The notes below the pieces were generated by a model. The model worked only from the letters and a program-made list of their open reading frames with translations. It made no database searches and had not been told where the DNA came from. A DNA stretch of 64,000 nt. Origin: an uncultured Eubacteriales bacterium (GTDB taxonomy: Bacteria; Bacillota; Clostridia; Oscillospirales; Acutalibacteraceae). This document shows positions 16,888-24,909 of this stretch, in pieces. Position 1 is the stretch's first letter. Each line of letters opens with the position of its first letter. The position numbers were made by a program, and so were the translations under genes. The stretch spans positions 124,001-188,000 of the forward strand of contig CAKSCM010000002.1 of the NCBI GenBank assembly GCA_934444365.1, read 5' to 3'.

Positions 16888-17145
16888 ATGGATGATTTAA
16901 AAGGCCGGGTAGCGTATTCTATAGCCGGACGGGACAAGGGGAAATTCGTTGTTATCATGTCAAACGACGGTGTCGATTGCACCGTGTGCGACGGCAAGGA
17001 GCGTCCGCTTGAACGTCCGAAAAAGAAAAGGCTAAAACACGTCAGACTGACAAAAACCGTATTAGACAACGGCTCAATGGCCGGTAACCGAGCCCTGAAA
17101 AAGGCGCTTTCACCCTTTAATTCGGGTGATTCCGATGCGATTTAA
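16888..17145 (+). CDS. KOW-domain RNA-binding protein of the map-infA interval
   Basis: 85 residues. The N-terminal part resembles a KOW/L14e-like fold (GRVAYSIAGRDKGKFVVIM), followed by a basic stretch (ERPKKKRLKHVRLTK) suited to RNA binding. Small proteins of this kind occur between map and infA in many Clostridia, where they are annotated only as KOW-domain or ribosomal-protein-L14e-like proteins. The location suggests a role in translation or ribosome function, but no specific function is established that I know of. The start has GAGGATGG upstream, and infA follows within 13 bases. Confidence 0.85.
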   Translation: MDDLKGRVAYSIAGRDKGKFVVIMSNDGVDCTVCDGKERPLERPKKKRLKHVRLTKTVLDNGSMAGNRALKKALSPFNSGDSDAI

Positions 17146-17157
17146 GGAGGAGTTTAC

Positions 17158-17376
17158 TTGTCCAAACAGGATATGATTGAACTTGAGGGTACCGTTAAGG
17201 AAGCAATGCCCAATGCAGTTTTCAAAGTAGAACTGCCCAATGGGCACGAGATCCTCGCCCACATTTCCGGAAAGCTCAGAATGAACTTCATTCGTATTCT
17301 TCCCGGTGATAAGGTCACGGTTGAAATGTCGCCATATGACCTGACCAAAGGGCGTATAACATGGCGTACAAAATAG
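17158..17376 (+). CDS. infA: Translation initiation factor IF-1
   Basis: 72 residues from a TTG at 17158, with AAGGAGG upstream. It is a single OB-fold protein (MIELEGTVKEAMPNAVFKVE near the start; SPYDLTKGRITWR at the end), the normal IF-1 size. IF-1 occupies the A-site of the 30S subunit during initiation and enhances IF-2 and IF-3. Its position before rpmJ and rpsM is universal in Firmicutes. The near-canonical N-terminus supports the TTG start. Confidence 0.96.
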   Translation: MSKQDMIELEGTVKEAMPNAVFKVELPNGHEILAHISGKLRMNFIRILPGDKVTVEMSPYDLTKGRITWRTK

Positions 17377-17416
17377 TAGGCAATTAAAGAAACACTCATA
17401 AGTAGGAGGTAACAAA

Positions 17417-17530
17417 ATGAAAGTCAGACCTTCTGTCAAAAAGATTTGTGAGAAGTGCAAGATAATCAAGCGCAGAGGACGCGTAATGGTTATTTGCGAA
17501 AATCCCAAGCACAAGCAGCGTCAGGGCTGA
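17417..17530 (+). CDS. rpmJ: 50S ribosomal protein L36, zinc-binding type
   Basis: 37 residues (MKVRPSVKKICEKCKIIKRR at the start, ending KQRQG), preceded by AGGAGG. The zinc ligands CEKC, a third Cys in VICEN and the His in KHKQ are all present, so this is the C+ form. L36 is the smallest 50S protein and stabilises 23S rRNA near the stalk base. It is found by reading the gap between infA and rpsM. Confidence 0.97.
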   Translation: MKVRPSVKKICEKCKIIKRRGRVMVICENPKHKQRQG

Positions 17531-17563
17531 GCCCGACCGAAAAAAATGGAGGTGCAGAGTTAA

Positions 17564-17932
17564 ATGGCACGTATTTCAGGCGTAGACCTTCCCCGTGATA
17601 AAAGGGTAGAAATCGGTCTTACCTATATCTTTGGCATCGGCCGCAAAACCGCCGATGAAATCCTTGCTGCCACAGGCGTAAATCCCGATACAAGGGTTAA
17701 GGATCTTACCGAGGATGATGTTTCAAAGCTGCGTGAATACATTGATCACAATGTTACGGTTGAGGGCGACCTTCGCCGCAATGTAGCTTTTGACATCAAG
17801 AGGCTTATAGAAATCGGATGCTACCGCGGTGTTCGTCATCGCAAGGGTCTGCCGGTCAGGGGTCAGCGCTCCAAGACCAACGCGAGAACCAGAAAGGGTC
17901 CGCGCAAGACCATAGCAAACAAGAAGAAGTAA
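17564..17932 (+). CDS. rpsM: 30S ribosomal protein S13
   Basis: 122 residues, starting MARISGVDLPRDKRVEIGLT, with the helix-two-turns-helix region (IFGIGRKTADEIL) and the basic tail (RGQRSKTNARTRKGPRK) that contacts P-site tRNA. S13 forms bridges between the subunits together with L5. AAAAATGGAGGTG precedes the start. It is followed by rpsK after 19 bases, as in all alpha operons. Confidence 0.97.
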   Translation: MARISGVDLPRDKRVEIGLTYIFGIGRKTADEILAATGVNPDTRVKDLTEDDVSKLREYIDHNVTVEGDLRRNVAFDIKRLIEIGCYRGVRHRKGLPVRGQRSKTNARTRKGPRKTIANKKK

Positions 17933-17951
17933 GCAGGAGGGCAGATAAATA

Positions 17952-18350
17952 ATGGCTACCAAGGGTAAAAAAGTAACAACGACCCGTCGCCGTGACCGTA
18001 AAAACATTGAACGTGGTGCTGCCCATATTCAGTCTTCGTTCAACAACACCATCGTTACCATTACCGATATTCAGGGTAATGCGCTTTCGTGGGCATCGGC
18101 AGGCGAAATGGGATTCAGAGGTTCCAAAAAATCCACTCCGTTTGCAGCGCAGACTGCGGCCGAAACAGCCGCCAAAGCCGCTATGGAGCACGGTCTTAAA
18201 ACCGTTGAGGTTTATGTAAAAGGTCCCGGATCGGGACGTGAAGCCGCTATTCGTGCGCTTCAGGCAGCAGGACTTGAGGTTACAATGATCAAAGACGTAA
18301 CCCCGATTCCGCACAATGGCTGCCGTCCGCCCAAGAGAAGGCGTGTATAA
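17952..18350 (+). CDS. rpsK: 30S ribosomal protein S11
   Basis: 132 residues. Conserved segments AHIQSSFNNTIVTITDIQGN, KKSTPFAAQTAAE and the C-terminal DVTPIPHNGCRPPKRRRV identify S11, which lies on the platform of the 30S subunit beside the Shine-Dalgarno helix. AGGAGGG lies upstream of the ATG. Length is normal. Confidence 0.97.
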   Translation: MATKGKKVTTTRRRDRKNIERGAAHIQSSFNNTIVTITDIQGNALSWASAGEMGFRGSKKSTPFAAQTAAETAAKAAMEHGLKTVEVYVKGPGSGREAAIRALQAAGLEVTMIKDVTPIPHNGCRPPKRRRV

Positions 18351-18371
18351 TCAAATTCAGGAGGTGTAACT

Positions 18372-19001
18372 ATGGCAAGATATACCGGAGCAGTGTGCAG
18401 GCTGTGCCGCCGCGAGGGACAAAAGCTCTTTTTGAAGGGCGAGAGATGCTATTCCGGAAAATGCTCTGTCGATCGCAGAGCTTATGCACCGGGTCAGCAT
18501 GGTCAGGGCCGCAAAAAGGTTTCTGAGTACGGCTTGCAGCTTCGCACAAAGCAGAAGGCAAGACGTTATTACGGAGTGCTTGAGAAGCAGTTCTATCATT
18601 ATTTTGAGATGGCTGAGAGAAAGGCCGGCGTCACCGGTGAAAATCTCTTGAGCATACTCGAAAGCCGTCTCGATAACGTAGTTTATCGACTCGGATGGGC
18701 TTCGTCCCGTGCCGAGGCAAGACAGCTTGTTGTTCACAATCATTACGCGGTCAACGGCCGTAAGGTCAATATTCCTTCCTATCTCGTAAAGGCAGGCGAT
18801 GTTGTGGCTGTTTGCGAGAAGTACCGTTCAAATGAAAAAATGAAGGGTGTTATCGAGGCTAATGCAGCACGTCCGAAGCCGGCGTGGCTTGACCTTGATA
18901 AGGATAAGCTCGAGGCAAAGGTTCTTAACCTGCCCACCCGCGATCAGATTGATACTCCCGTTGAGGAGCATCTCATCGTCGAGCTTTACTCCAAGAACTA
19001 A
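18372..19001 (+). CDS. rpsD: 30S ribosomal protein S4, zinc-binding type
   Basis: 209 residues. An N-terminal zinc site (CRLC, then CYSGKC) marks the C+ form, and the S4 RNA-binding domain appears near residues 95-155 (RLDNVVYRLGWASSRAEARQ). S4 nucleates 30S assembly and in many bacteria represses its own operon by binding the leader or an internal site. Here rpsD lies inside the alpha cluster, between rpsK and rpoA. A gap of 143 bases follows. Confidence 0.97.
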   Translation: MARYTGAVCRLCRREGQKLFLKGERCYSGKCSVDRRAYAPGQHGQGRKKVSEYGLQLRTKQKARRYYGVLEKQFYHYFEMAERKAGVTGENLLSILESRLDNVVYRLGWASSRAEARQLVVHNHYAVNGRKVNIPSYLVKAGDVVAVCEKYRSNEKMKGVIEANAARPKPAWLDLDKDKLEAKVLNLPTRDQIDTPVEEHLIVELYSKN

Positions 19002-19144
19002 ATTCTCGGAGGAACGAAGCGTTTTTTGCGAATTTTTTCGAAAGGCGAGTTTTGCGTCTTTGTCGAATCCGCAACATATACGCTTATTGAACGGCATACA
19101 CATTTATTTACGGCAGTATTACTGCACAATAAGGAGGGTTTTGA

Positions 19145-20092
19145 ATGATTGAAATTGAGAAGCCCAGAATAGATACACAGGAGGTTAGCGCGGACGGAAC
19201 CTACGGGCGTTTTGTTGTAGAACCGCTCGAAAGAGGTTACGGAACCACGCTCGGCAACAGCTTGCGCAGGGTGCTTTTGTCATCCCTTCCCGGCGTTGCC
19301 CCTACTTCGGTCCGTTTTGAGGGAGTGGTGCATGAGTTCACCACCATCGAGGGCGTCAAAGAAGATGTGACCGAGATTGTTCTTAATTTAAAGGGACTTA
19401 CCGCAAAGCTTTTTTCAGACGGCCCCAAGGTCGTTTATATAGAGGCTGAGGGTCCCTGCGAGGTCACAGCGGCATCTATTCGTTCCGACAGTGAGGTCGA
19501 GATCCTCAACCCGGATATGCACATTGCAACACTGGGTGAGGGCGGCAAACTGTTCGCTGTTCTTACGCTTGCAAAGGGACGCGGTTATGTCCCGGCCGAG
19601 CGCAATAAGCAGCAGCAAAACGCCATCGGAGTCATTTTGATGGACTCGATTTTCACACCTGTACGTAAGGTGAATTACACGGTTGAAAACACCCGTGTAG
19701 GACAGATTACGGACTACGACAAGCTTACGCTTGAGGTGTGGACTAACGGTACCATCTCCGCTGAAGAGGCGGTGTCTCTTGGTGCTAAGATACTCACGGA
19801 GCACCTCAATCTGTTTGTAGACCTTTCGGCCGACGCTTCTTCCGCCGATATCATGGTGGAAAAAGGCGATCAAGGCAAGGAAAAGGTACTTGAAATGACA
19901 ATAGAAGAGCTTGATCTTTCGGTCAGAAGCTTCAATTGTCTTAAACGCGCCGGAATCAATACCGTTGAGGACATCACATCAAAGTCCGAAAGCGATATGA
20001 TGAAGGTTCGCAACCTCGGGCGCAAGTCGCTTGAGGAGGTTATTAACAAGCTGGCTTCACTCGGATTTACACTCAATAAAGACGAGATGTAA
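19145..20092 (+). CDS. rpoA: RNA polymerase alpha subunit
   Basis: 315 residues. The N-terminal domain (EPLERGYGTTLGNSLRRVLLSS) dimerises and assembles the beta subunits. The C-terminal domain has the helix-hairpin-helix core LSVRSFNCLKRAGINTVEDI and RNLGRKSLEEV, which binds UP elements and activators. AAGGAGGG precedes the ATG. The 143-base gap upstream includes an imperfect hairpin at about 19037-19066 and a small GCAGTA/TACTGC palindrome just before the ribosome-binding site, but no clear promoter. Confidence 0.97.
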   Translation: MIEIEKPRIDTQEVSADGTYGRFVVEPLERGYGTTLGNSLRRVLLSSLPGVAPTSVRFEGVVHEFTTIEGVKEDVTEIVLNLKGLTAKLFSDGPKVVYIEAEGPCEVTAASIRSDSEVEILNPDMHIATLGEGGKLFAVLTLAKGRGYVPAERNKQQQNAIGVILMDSIFTPVRKVNYTVENTRVGQITDYDKLTLEVWTNGTISAEEAVSLGAKILTEHLNLFVDLSADASSADIMVEKGDQGKEKVLEMTIEELDLSVRSFNCLKRAGINTVEDITSKSESDMMKVRNLGRKSLEEVINKLASLGFTLNKDEM

Positions 20093-20127
20093 ACCCCGCA
20101 GTAGAGTTAATTAAAGGAGTGATTTCA

Positions 20128-20469
20128 ATGCCCGGTACCAGAAAGCTCGGCAAAAAGTCGGACAACAGAATGGCTATGCTGAGATGCATGGTGACCTGCC
20201 TGTTGGAAAACGGCAAGCTTGAAACGACCGTTACAAGAGCCAAAGAGGTTCGCGCTATGGCTGAAAAATACATCACCATCGGCAAAACCAATACTTTGGC
20301 CAATAAGCGTCTTGCTATGGCGTTTATAACCAAGGAGTCGGTCGTCAAGAAACTGTTCGATGAGATTTCGCCCGCGTATTCCTCCCGCAACGGCGGATAT
20401 ACGCGCATTACGAAAATCGGCCCCCGTCGCGGCGACGCCGCCGAGATGGCAATAATCGAACTTGTATAA
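20128..20469 (+). CDS. rplQ: 50S ribosomal protein L17
   Basis: 113 residues from the ATG at 20128 (MPGTRKLGKKSDNRMAML), with AAAGGAG 8 bases upstream; the in-frame GTG at 20119 overlaps that site and is rejected. The core TLANKRLAMAFITKESVVKKLF and the terminal TRITKIGPRRGDAAEMAIIEL are canonical. This is the last gene of the large ribosomal cluster and is followed by a strong stem-loop. Confidence 0.97.
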   Translation: MPGTRKLGKKSDNRMAMLRCMVTCLLENGKLETTVTRAKEVRAMAEKYITIGKTNTLANKRLAMAFITKESVVKKLFDEISPAYSSRNGGYTRITKIGPRRGDAAEMAIIELV

Positions 20470-20486
20470 ATTATAGGTATAAGCTT

Positions 20487-20520
20487 TATCCCCCGGTCGT
20501 TAATGATCGGGGGATATTTG
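20487..20520 (+). terminator. Terminator at the end of the ribosomal protein cluster
   Basis: A 12-bp stem with one G-U pair, TATCCCCCGGTC (20487-20498) with GATCGGGGGATA (20505-20516), followed by a short T-rich run. It lies between the convergent rplQ and the membrane protein gene at 20558. Confidence 0.65.
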
Positions 20521-20557
20521 CGTTAGTATATAATTGTTAACGGTTGTCTTTTTACTC

Positions 20558-20869
20558 TTAACCGATAGCGCCGGAATCCGTGTTTTCGGAAGCCTCCGTA
20601 CTCACCGAATGCTGTAATTCGCAATACCTCCTTATTACATTTGTGTTTTCAATAAGCTGGCCAAATCCGTATAATAGAAAATTAGACAGCCACGAGAACA
20701 GCGAACCCACACCTGCAACGGGCAGGCCGATTATAAGACATGGAGAATTGCGCGGTGCAAGTATTCCCATTACTATCAGCAAGAGTCCGGCAAGACAGGA
20801 GATAATAATGCCAATGGTGCAAAGCACCTTTGCCAGTGATTTTATTTTTAAACTTATATTGCTGTACAT
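20558..20869 (-). CDS. Small two-helix membrane protein of unknown function
   Basis: 103 residues read leftward from the ATG at 20867-20869, with a perfect AGGAGG 8 bases upstream and its own promoter at 20895-20923. Two hydrophobic segments (about residues 14-34 and 42-66) flank a short loop, and a hydrophilic tail ends with acidic and serine residues. The pattern (IKSLAKVLCTIGIIISCLAG, then FLLYGFGQLIENT) resembles short membrane proteins I associate with Clostridia, which have no assigned function. The gene is convergent with rplQ. Expression is supported by the promoter and ribosome-binding site; no role is proposed. Confidence 0.75.
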   Translation of the reverse strand: MYSNISLKIKSLAKVLCTIGIIISCLAGLLLIVMGILAPRNSPCLIIGLPVAGVGSLFSWLSNFLLYGFGQLIENTNVIRRYCELQHSVSTEASENTDSGAIG

Positions 20870-20894
20870 TGTTGTTCCTCCTTTTCTTTAATTG

Positions 20895-20923
20895 ATAATA
20901 TATCACATATCGTTAGAATTCAA
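20895..20923 (-). promoter_or_regulatory. Promoter of the small membrane protein gene
   Basis: On the minus strand, TTGAAT (20923-20918), 17-base spacer, TATTAT (20900-20895), placed 26 bases before the ATG. Confidence 0.75.
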
Positions 20924-21006
20924 TGCAAAAACGAACAAACGCTTGCCGCAAGTACAATCTTTAGGACTGTTGATAAAATGCAGTCTTAAGAGCCACCGCT
21001 AATTAT

Positions 21007-21035
21007 TTGACTAATTATTTTAAATATGGTATATT
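21007..21035 (+). promoter_or_regulatory. Promoter of yraN
   Basis: TTGACT (21007-21012), 17-base spacer, TATATT (21030-21035). The predicted start near 21042 is about 30 bases before the yraN ATG. Confidence 0.7.
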
Positions 21036-21073
21036 ATTATGTCAGACTATCCGCTTAAGGAAAGCTAAATATT

Positions 21074-21460
21074 ATGAATGACAATAAAAGAAAAGGAAAA
21101 ATGGGTGAAATTGCAGCCGCGAGATATTTGCGCAAAATCGGCGTTAACGTTTTGGCCGCGAACTACGCAACGCATTTCGGAGAGATCGATATTATTGCGC
21201 GCGACGGTGACACCATTGCCTTTGTTGAGGTTAAAACAAGAAATCCTGCGACCATGAAACGCCCGGCTTATTGCGTAGATTACGAAAAACAGCACCGTAT
21301 AAAGCTAACCGCAGCGGAATTTGTAAAAAGGTATTCGCTTAAGAATAAATTCCGGTTTGATATAATAGAAGTGTATATAGGCGACGGCGATACGATCGAT
21401 ACCGCCAAAGTTGAATACATTAAGGATGCTTTTACGGTAAAGAAGAATGAACGTATTTGA
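21074..21460 (+). CDS. yraN: YraN/UPF0102 family endonuclease-like protein
   Basis: 128 residues of the UPF0102 family, which has a restriction-endonuclease-like fold related to Holliday junction resolvases. Family signatures seen are GKMGEIAAARYLRKIG near the N-terminus and the active-site-like core GEIDIIARDGDTIAFVEVKT (the D...E-x-K arrangement). Its cellular role is not established. AAGGAAAG is upstream of the ATG at 21074. The last 14 bases overlap the start of the dipeptidase gene, so the two are probably cotranscribed. Confidence 0.9.
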   Translation: MNDNKRKGKMGEIAAARYLRKIGVNVLAANYATHFGEIDIIARDGDTIAFVEVKTRNPATMKRPAYCVDYEKQHRIKLTAAEFVKRYSLKNKFRFDIIEVYIGDGDTIDTAKVEYIKDAFTVKKNERI

Positions 21461-22346
21461 TCTGCATTGCGACACGGTGTACCGGTGTTTGAAAGAGAAT
21501 CTCGATATAACCGACAATAAGCTTGATTTCGGTGCTTCATTTGAGCCGGACGGCGTGAGGGGGCAGTTTTTTGCGGCCTTTATTCCGGATGAGCTTTGCG
21601 GCATACATGCGACGGAATTTGCAAATAAGCTCATTGATGAATTTTATCTTCAGACCGAAAAACATCAGGATTTATTTTCCGATAAACCGAAAACGGGTAT
21701 GATAACACCTCTTTTGTCGATAGAAAACGCTTCGGCATTAGGGGGAGACATAAAAAACATCGATCGTTTTAAAGGCAGGGGAGTAAAAATGATGACCCTT
21801 ACCTGGAACGGCGAAAATGAACTCGGTTACGGCAGTAAATGCAAAGGGCGCCTCAAGGCGTTCGGCAAAGAGGTTGTAAGACGGATGTATAAAGCCGGCA
21901 TGGCGGTGGATGTATCTCATCTTAATGACGAGGGCTTTTACGACGTTATCGATATTGGCAACGGGCCGGTATGTGCTTCGCATTCGTCGTCGCGTGCGGT
22001 TTTTGAGCATGAACGCAACCTGACCGACCGGCAGTTTTCCCTTATAAAAGAGTCGGGCGGCATTGTAGGCCTTAATTTTGCCGACAGCTTTTTATGCGAA
22101 GGCCAAAGCGGAATTGAGGATGTTTTTCGCCATGCGGAGCATTTTTTGTCTATCGGCGGCGAGAATGTTTTGTGTATAGGCTCGGATTTTGACGGGGCGA
22201 AAATGCCGTATGGAGTAAAGGGATACGACGGATTACGCTCGGTGTACGAGTATTTTATTAATCACGGCATCCCGAAAAAAACAGCCGATAAGATATTTTT
22301 CGAAAATGCCGCCGCTTTTTTCGGTCTGCATATTGCGAACGAGTAG
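21447..22346 (+). CDS. Membrane dipeptidase family (M19) peptidase
   Basis: 299 residues of peptidase family M19, a zinc dipeptidase with a TIM-barrel fold. Metal-ligand motifs are visible: FDLHCDT (residues 4-10), SIENAS (bridging Glu), VSHLN, ASHSSSRAV and GSDFDGA. Bacterial members hydrolyse dipeptides, some with D-amino acids. There is no signal peptide or membrane segment, so it is probably cytoplasmic despite the family name. It overlaps yraN by 14 bases with no own promoter seen. Length is at the short end for the family. Confidence 0.92.
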   Translation: MNVFDLHCDTVYRCLKENLDITDNKLDFGASFEPDGVRGQFFAAFIPDELCGIHATEFANKLIDEFYLQTEKHQDLFSDKPKTGMITPLLSIENASALGGDIKNIDRFKGRGVKMMTLTWNGENELGYGSKCKGRLKAFGKEVVRRMYKAGMAVDVSHLNDEGFYDVIDIGNGPVCASHSSSRAVFEHERNLTDRQFSLIKESGGIVGLNFADSFLCEGQSGIEDVFRHAEHFLSIGGENVLCIGSDFDGAKMPYGVKGYDGLRSVYEYFINHGIPKKTADKIFFENAAAFFGLHIANE

Positions 22347-22488
22347 GGATAGTAATGTATTATATAGTTTGACGATCTGAAAATCCGGAAGGCATCGGAC
22401 AAAAGAAAAAAGCTGCTTTGGTTTTTAAAAAAGCGTTGTTAAAAACATAAAAAATTCAGGTTATAATTCCGGAACGGAGTGGAAAGAT

Positions 22489-23979
22489 ATGGAGTATACA
22501 AGCACAAGAGACAATACGGTAAGTGTTGAGTCGGCCGTGGCTATTGCCAAGGGCATATCGGACGACGGAGGTCTTTTTGTACCTAAAAGCATACCGACGC
22601 TTACAAAGGATGATATGGACGAGCTTATAGGGCTCGATTATGTCGGTAGAGCTGTAAAAATCCTCGGTATGTACCTTACCGATTTTACAAAGGATGAGCT
22701 TTATGAATGCGCGCGCGGTGCATATATCGGCAGCTTTGACGACGATAAGCCGGCGCCGCTTTACAGGCTTTGCGACGGGGAATATATACTTGAATTATGG
22801 CACGGCCCGACCTGCGCCTTTAAGGATTTGGCCCTTCAAATCTTGCCGTGGCTGCTTACCAAAGCGTCGCAAAAAACCGACGGCGGACGTACCAAGGTTG
22901 TGCTTGTTGCAACATCGGGCGATACCGGAAAGGCCGCCTTGGAGGGCTTCGCCGATGTTAAGGGGACCAAAATACTGGTTTTTTATCCCGAAAACGGCGT
23001 CAGCGATATGCAAAAGCTGCAAATGGTTACCCAAAGCGGCGATAACGTTGCGGTTTGTGCAATAGAGGGCAATTTTGACGACGCTCAGACCGGGGTAAAA
23101 AGGATTTTTACCGATAGCGAGATAAAGGCAAAATTAGAAGAAGCGTCGATGTCCTTCTCGAGCGCCAATTCAATAAACTGGGGAAGACTTGTGCCTCAGA
23201 TAGTATATTATGTTTCGGCATATCTTGATTTGCTGAAGCTCGGGGCGATAAAGCCCGGGGATAAAATCGACATAGCGGTACCTACGGGCAATTTCGGCAA
23301 TATTTTGGCCGCTTACTATGCTTATAAAATGGGGATTCCGGTGGCAAGGCTTGTTTGCGCTTCGAACAGCAACAATGTTCTTACCGATTTTATCCGCACC
23401 GGGACCTATGACCGCAACCGTGAATTTTTCACCACGACATCCCCGTCGATGGATATACTTATTTCGAGTAATTTGGAGCGGCTTATATACCACCTCGGCG
23501 ACGAAAACAGCGAGCTTATAAGGGGATATATGGAGCAGCTTGCAAAAAGCGGAAGGTATACCGTCAACGATAAAATAAAGAGTGAGCTTGACAGCCTTTT
23601 CTGGGCTTCGTTTTGCGATGACAAGGCTACGGCCCGTACCATTGCGAGCACCTGCGACGGCAAGGGTTATCTTTGCGATACACACACCGCCGTTGCGCTG
23701 AATGTTTTTGATCAGTATAAAAACGCCGAACATTCCGACAGGGTTGCCGTTGTTGCTTCGACGGCGAGTCCGTTTAAGTTTTCCTCGTCGGTGCTCGGTG
23801 CGATTGCTCCGGCAAATGTTGCCGGCGACGAATTTGAAAAGGTTAAACTCCTCGAAAGCTTAACCGGCGTAAAGGCGCCGAAATCCCTTGTTGAATTAAA
23901 GGGTAAAAAGGTTAGGTTTGATAAGGTCGCCTCAAAGGATGAGATGAAAACGGTCGTTTTCGATATGTTGGGGCTGTAA
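22489..23979 (+). CDS. thrC: Threonine synthase
   Basis: 496 residues. This PLP enzyme converts O-phosphohomoserine to threonine. The N-terminal domain (MEYTSTRDN, ISDDGGLFVPKSIP) and the PLP-lysine motif CAFKDLALQ near residue 108 identify the fungal/gram-negative-like long type. The phosphate-binding ATSGDTGKAALEGF segment and PTGNFGNILAAYYA are present. ATG at 22489 follows GGAGTGG. A TATAAT at 22462-22467 may be its -10 box but lacks a good -35, and no T-box or threonine leader is visible. No homoserine kinase or dehydrogenase gene is adjacent. Confidence 0.96.
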   Translation: MEYTSTRDNTVSVESAVAIAKGISDDGGLFVPKSIPTLTKDDMDELIGLDYVGRAVKILGMYLTDFTKDELYECARGAYIGSFDDDKPAPLYRLCDGEYILELWHGPTCAFKDLALQILPWLLTKASQKTDGGRTKVVLVATSGDTGKAALEGFADVKGTKILVFYPENGVSDMQKLQMVTQSGDNVAVCAIEGNFDDAQTGVKRIFTDSEIKAKLEEASMSFSSANSINWGRLVPQIVYYVSAYLDLLKLGAIKPGDKIDIAVPTGNFGNILAAYYAYKMGIPVARLVCASNSNNVLTDFIRTGTYDRNREFFTTTSPSMDILISSNLERLIYHLGDENSELIRGYMEQLAKSGRYTVNDKIKSELDSLFWASFCDDKATARTIASTCDGKGYLCDTHTAVALNVFDQYKNAEHSDRVAVVASTASPFKFSSSVLGAIAPANVAGDEFEKVKLLESLTGVKAPKSLVELKGKKVRFDKVASKDEMKTVVFDMLGL

Positions 23980-24432
23980 TATCCGGTTTTTGGAGGGCGG
24001 TTTTGTATGATTGCACCGTCGATAACGATGATATAACGATGGTAAAAAGATGTTTGCGGCGGTTTGGGTGAAATCGTTATGAGAAAAAATCGGTTTCATC
24101 TGGTTTTCGTTCGGGCAGTTGCCATATGTTTTGTTTAATACGTTAATTGACCGGGCGAATGTCAATGGCATTTTTGGAAATACGAAAAAGCGTCCCAGAA
24201 GATTTTTAAAAAAGCCGTAAGACCGGCCGGCGGTGAGGCGTTCGGGTAAAATAAAAACGTCCGGATAAGACCGCCGGGAAAACGGATGTCCGCGACCGAG
24301 AAGCTTTGTTTGCTATCAGCGCCGATTACCGGTATCGGTGGCGAGACTTATCGGGACGTTTTAAGAAAAGGGATTTTAACGGGAAGGAGCCCTTAAAATC
24401 GGGGGCGGATTGCTTTATTTTTTAACGCAATC
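23980..24432. other. Intergenic stretch of about 450 bases without a recognised feature except a terminator at its right end
   Basis: Both strands were read. No ORF with a ribosome-binding site, no tRNA and no conserved RNA motif was recognised. Only the hairpin at 24372-24400 stands out. Confidence 0.5.
24372..24400 (-). terminator. Terminator of the DUF1540 gene
   Basis: GATTTTAA (24372-24379) pairs with TTAAAATC (24393-24400), with an inner GGG/CCC. Read on the minus strand it is followed by a T-rich run, placed about 30 bases after the stop of the gene at 24433. Confidence 0.55.
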
Positions 24433-24615
24433 TTACTTTTCGGGCTTAAAGGTAGCGCAAACGGTATCCTGTGAGCAACAGGCGTACTGAGGGCCTACTG
24501 CAACCTGCTTGGCAGTGCAGGTGTTCTCGCCGGAATGGTACTGGCAATTGCAGACGCTGCAATTGATTTTTTTGTGGCAATCGGCTGTTGAATCGTATCT
24601 TTTTTGGCTGTCCAT
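24433..24615 (-). CDS. DUF1540 domain small cysteine-rich protein
   Basis: 60 residues. The C-terminal 40 residues match the DUF1540 pattern: CSVCNCQYHSGENTCTAKQV, then a pair of adjacent cysteines and a final Cys in the TVCATFKP segment. With about eight cysteines it probably binds a metal. The family is widespread in Clostridia, often as one or two domains per protein, and its function is unknown. A modest ribosome-binding site (AAGGCAGG) lies upstream on the minus strand. The gene stands alone between two gene-free stretches. Confidence 0.8.
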   Translation of the reverse strand: MDSQKRYDSTADCHKKINCSVCNCQYHSGENTCTAKQVAVGPQYACCSQDTVCATFKPEK

Positions 24616-24909
24616 TATATTTTACCTGCCTTTTTGAATTTTTGTACGGATTATTATACATCGGGAAAAGACGGCGCCGTATGCATCTGGAAAGCCGTGA
24701 TTTTTTATCGGTTGCGCCGGTAAAAATCACCTGTATATTTTGCTAAAGAAGGGTTTTCCGGATGTTTATAGCGAAAGAATCTTCTCGAGCGGCCCGTCTT
24801 TATCGCGGTGTGTCGTTTATGCCGTACGTTAAATAGTCTTTCCCGATTTGCTTTTTTTAAGCGATTATGATGTCGGTATTTTTTGAAAAAATATAATGAT
24901 TGTGTGGTG
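24616..24909. other. Gap between the DUF1540 and phosphoesterase genes
   Basis: About 290 bases between divergent genes. A TATAAT at 24892-24897 points toward the phosphoesterase, but no matching -35 box is seen. Nothing else was recognised. Confidence 0.4.

Noticed and set aside
22347..22488. Possible T-box or threonine attenuator before thrC
   Set aside because: No T-box core sequence, no specifier-like loop and no terminator hairpin in this short gap.
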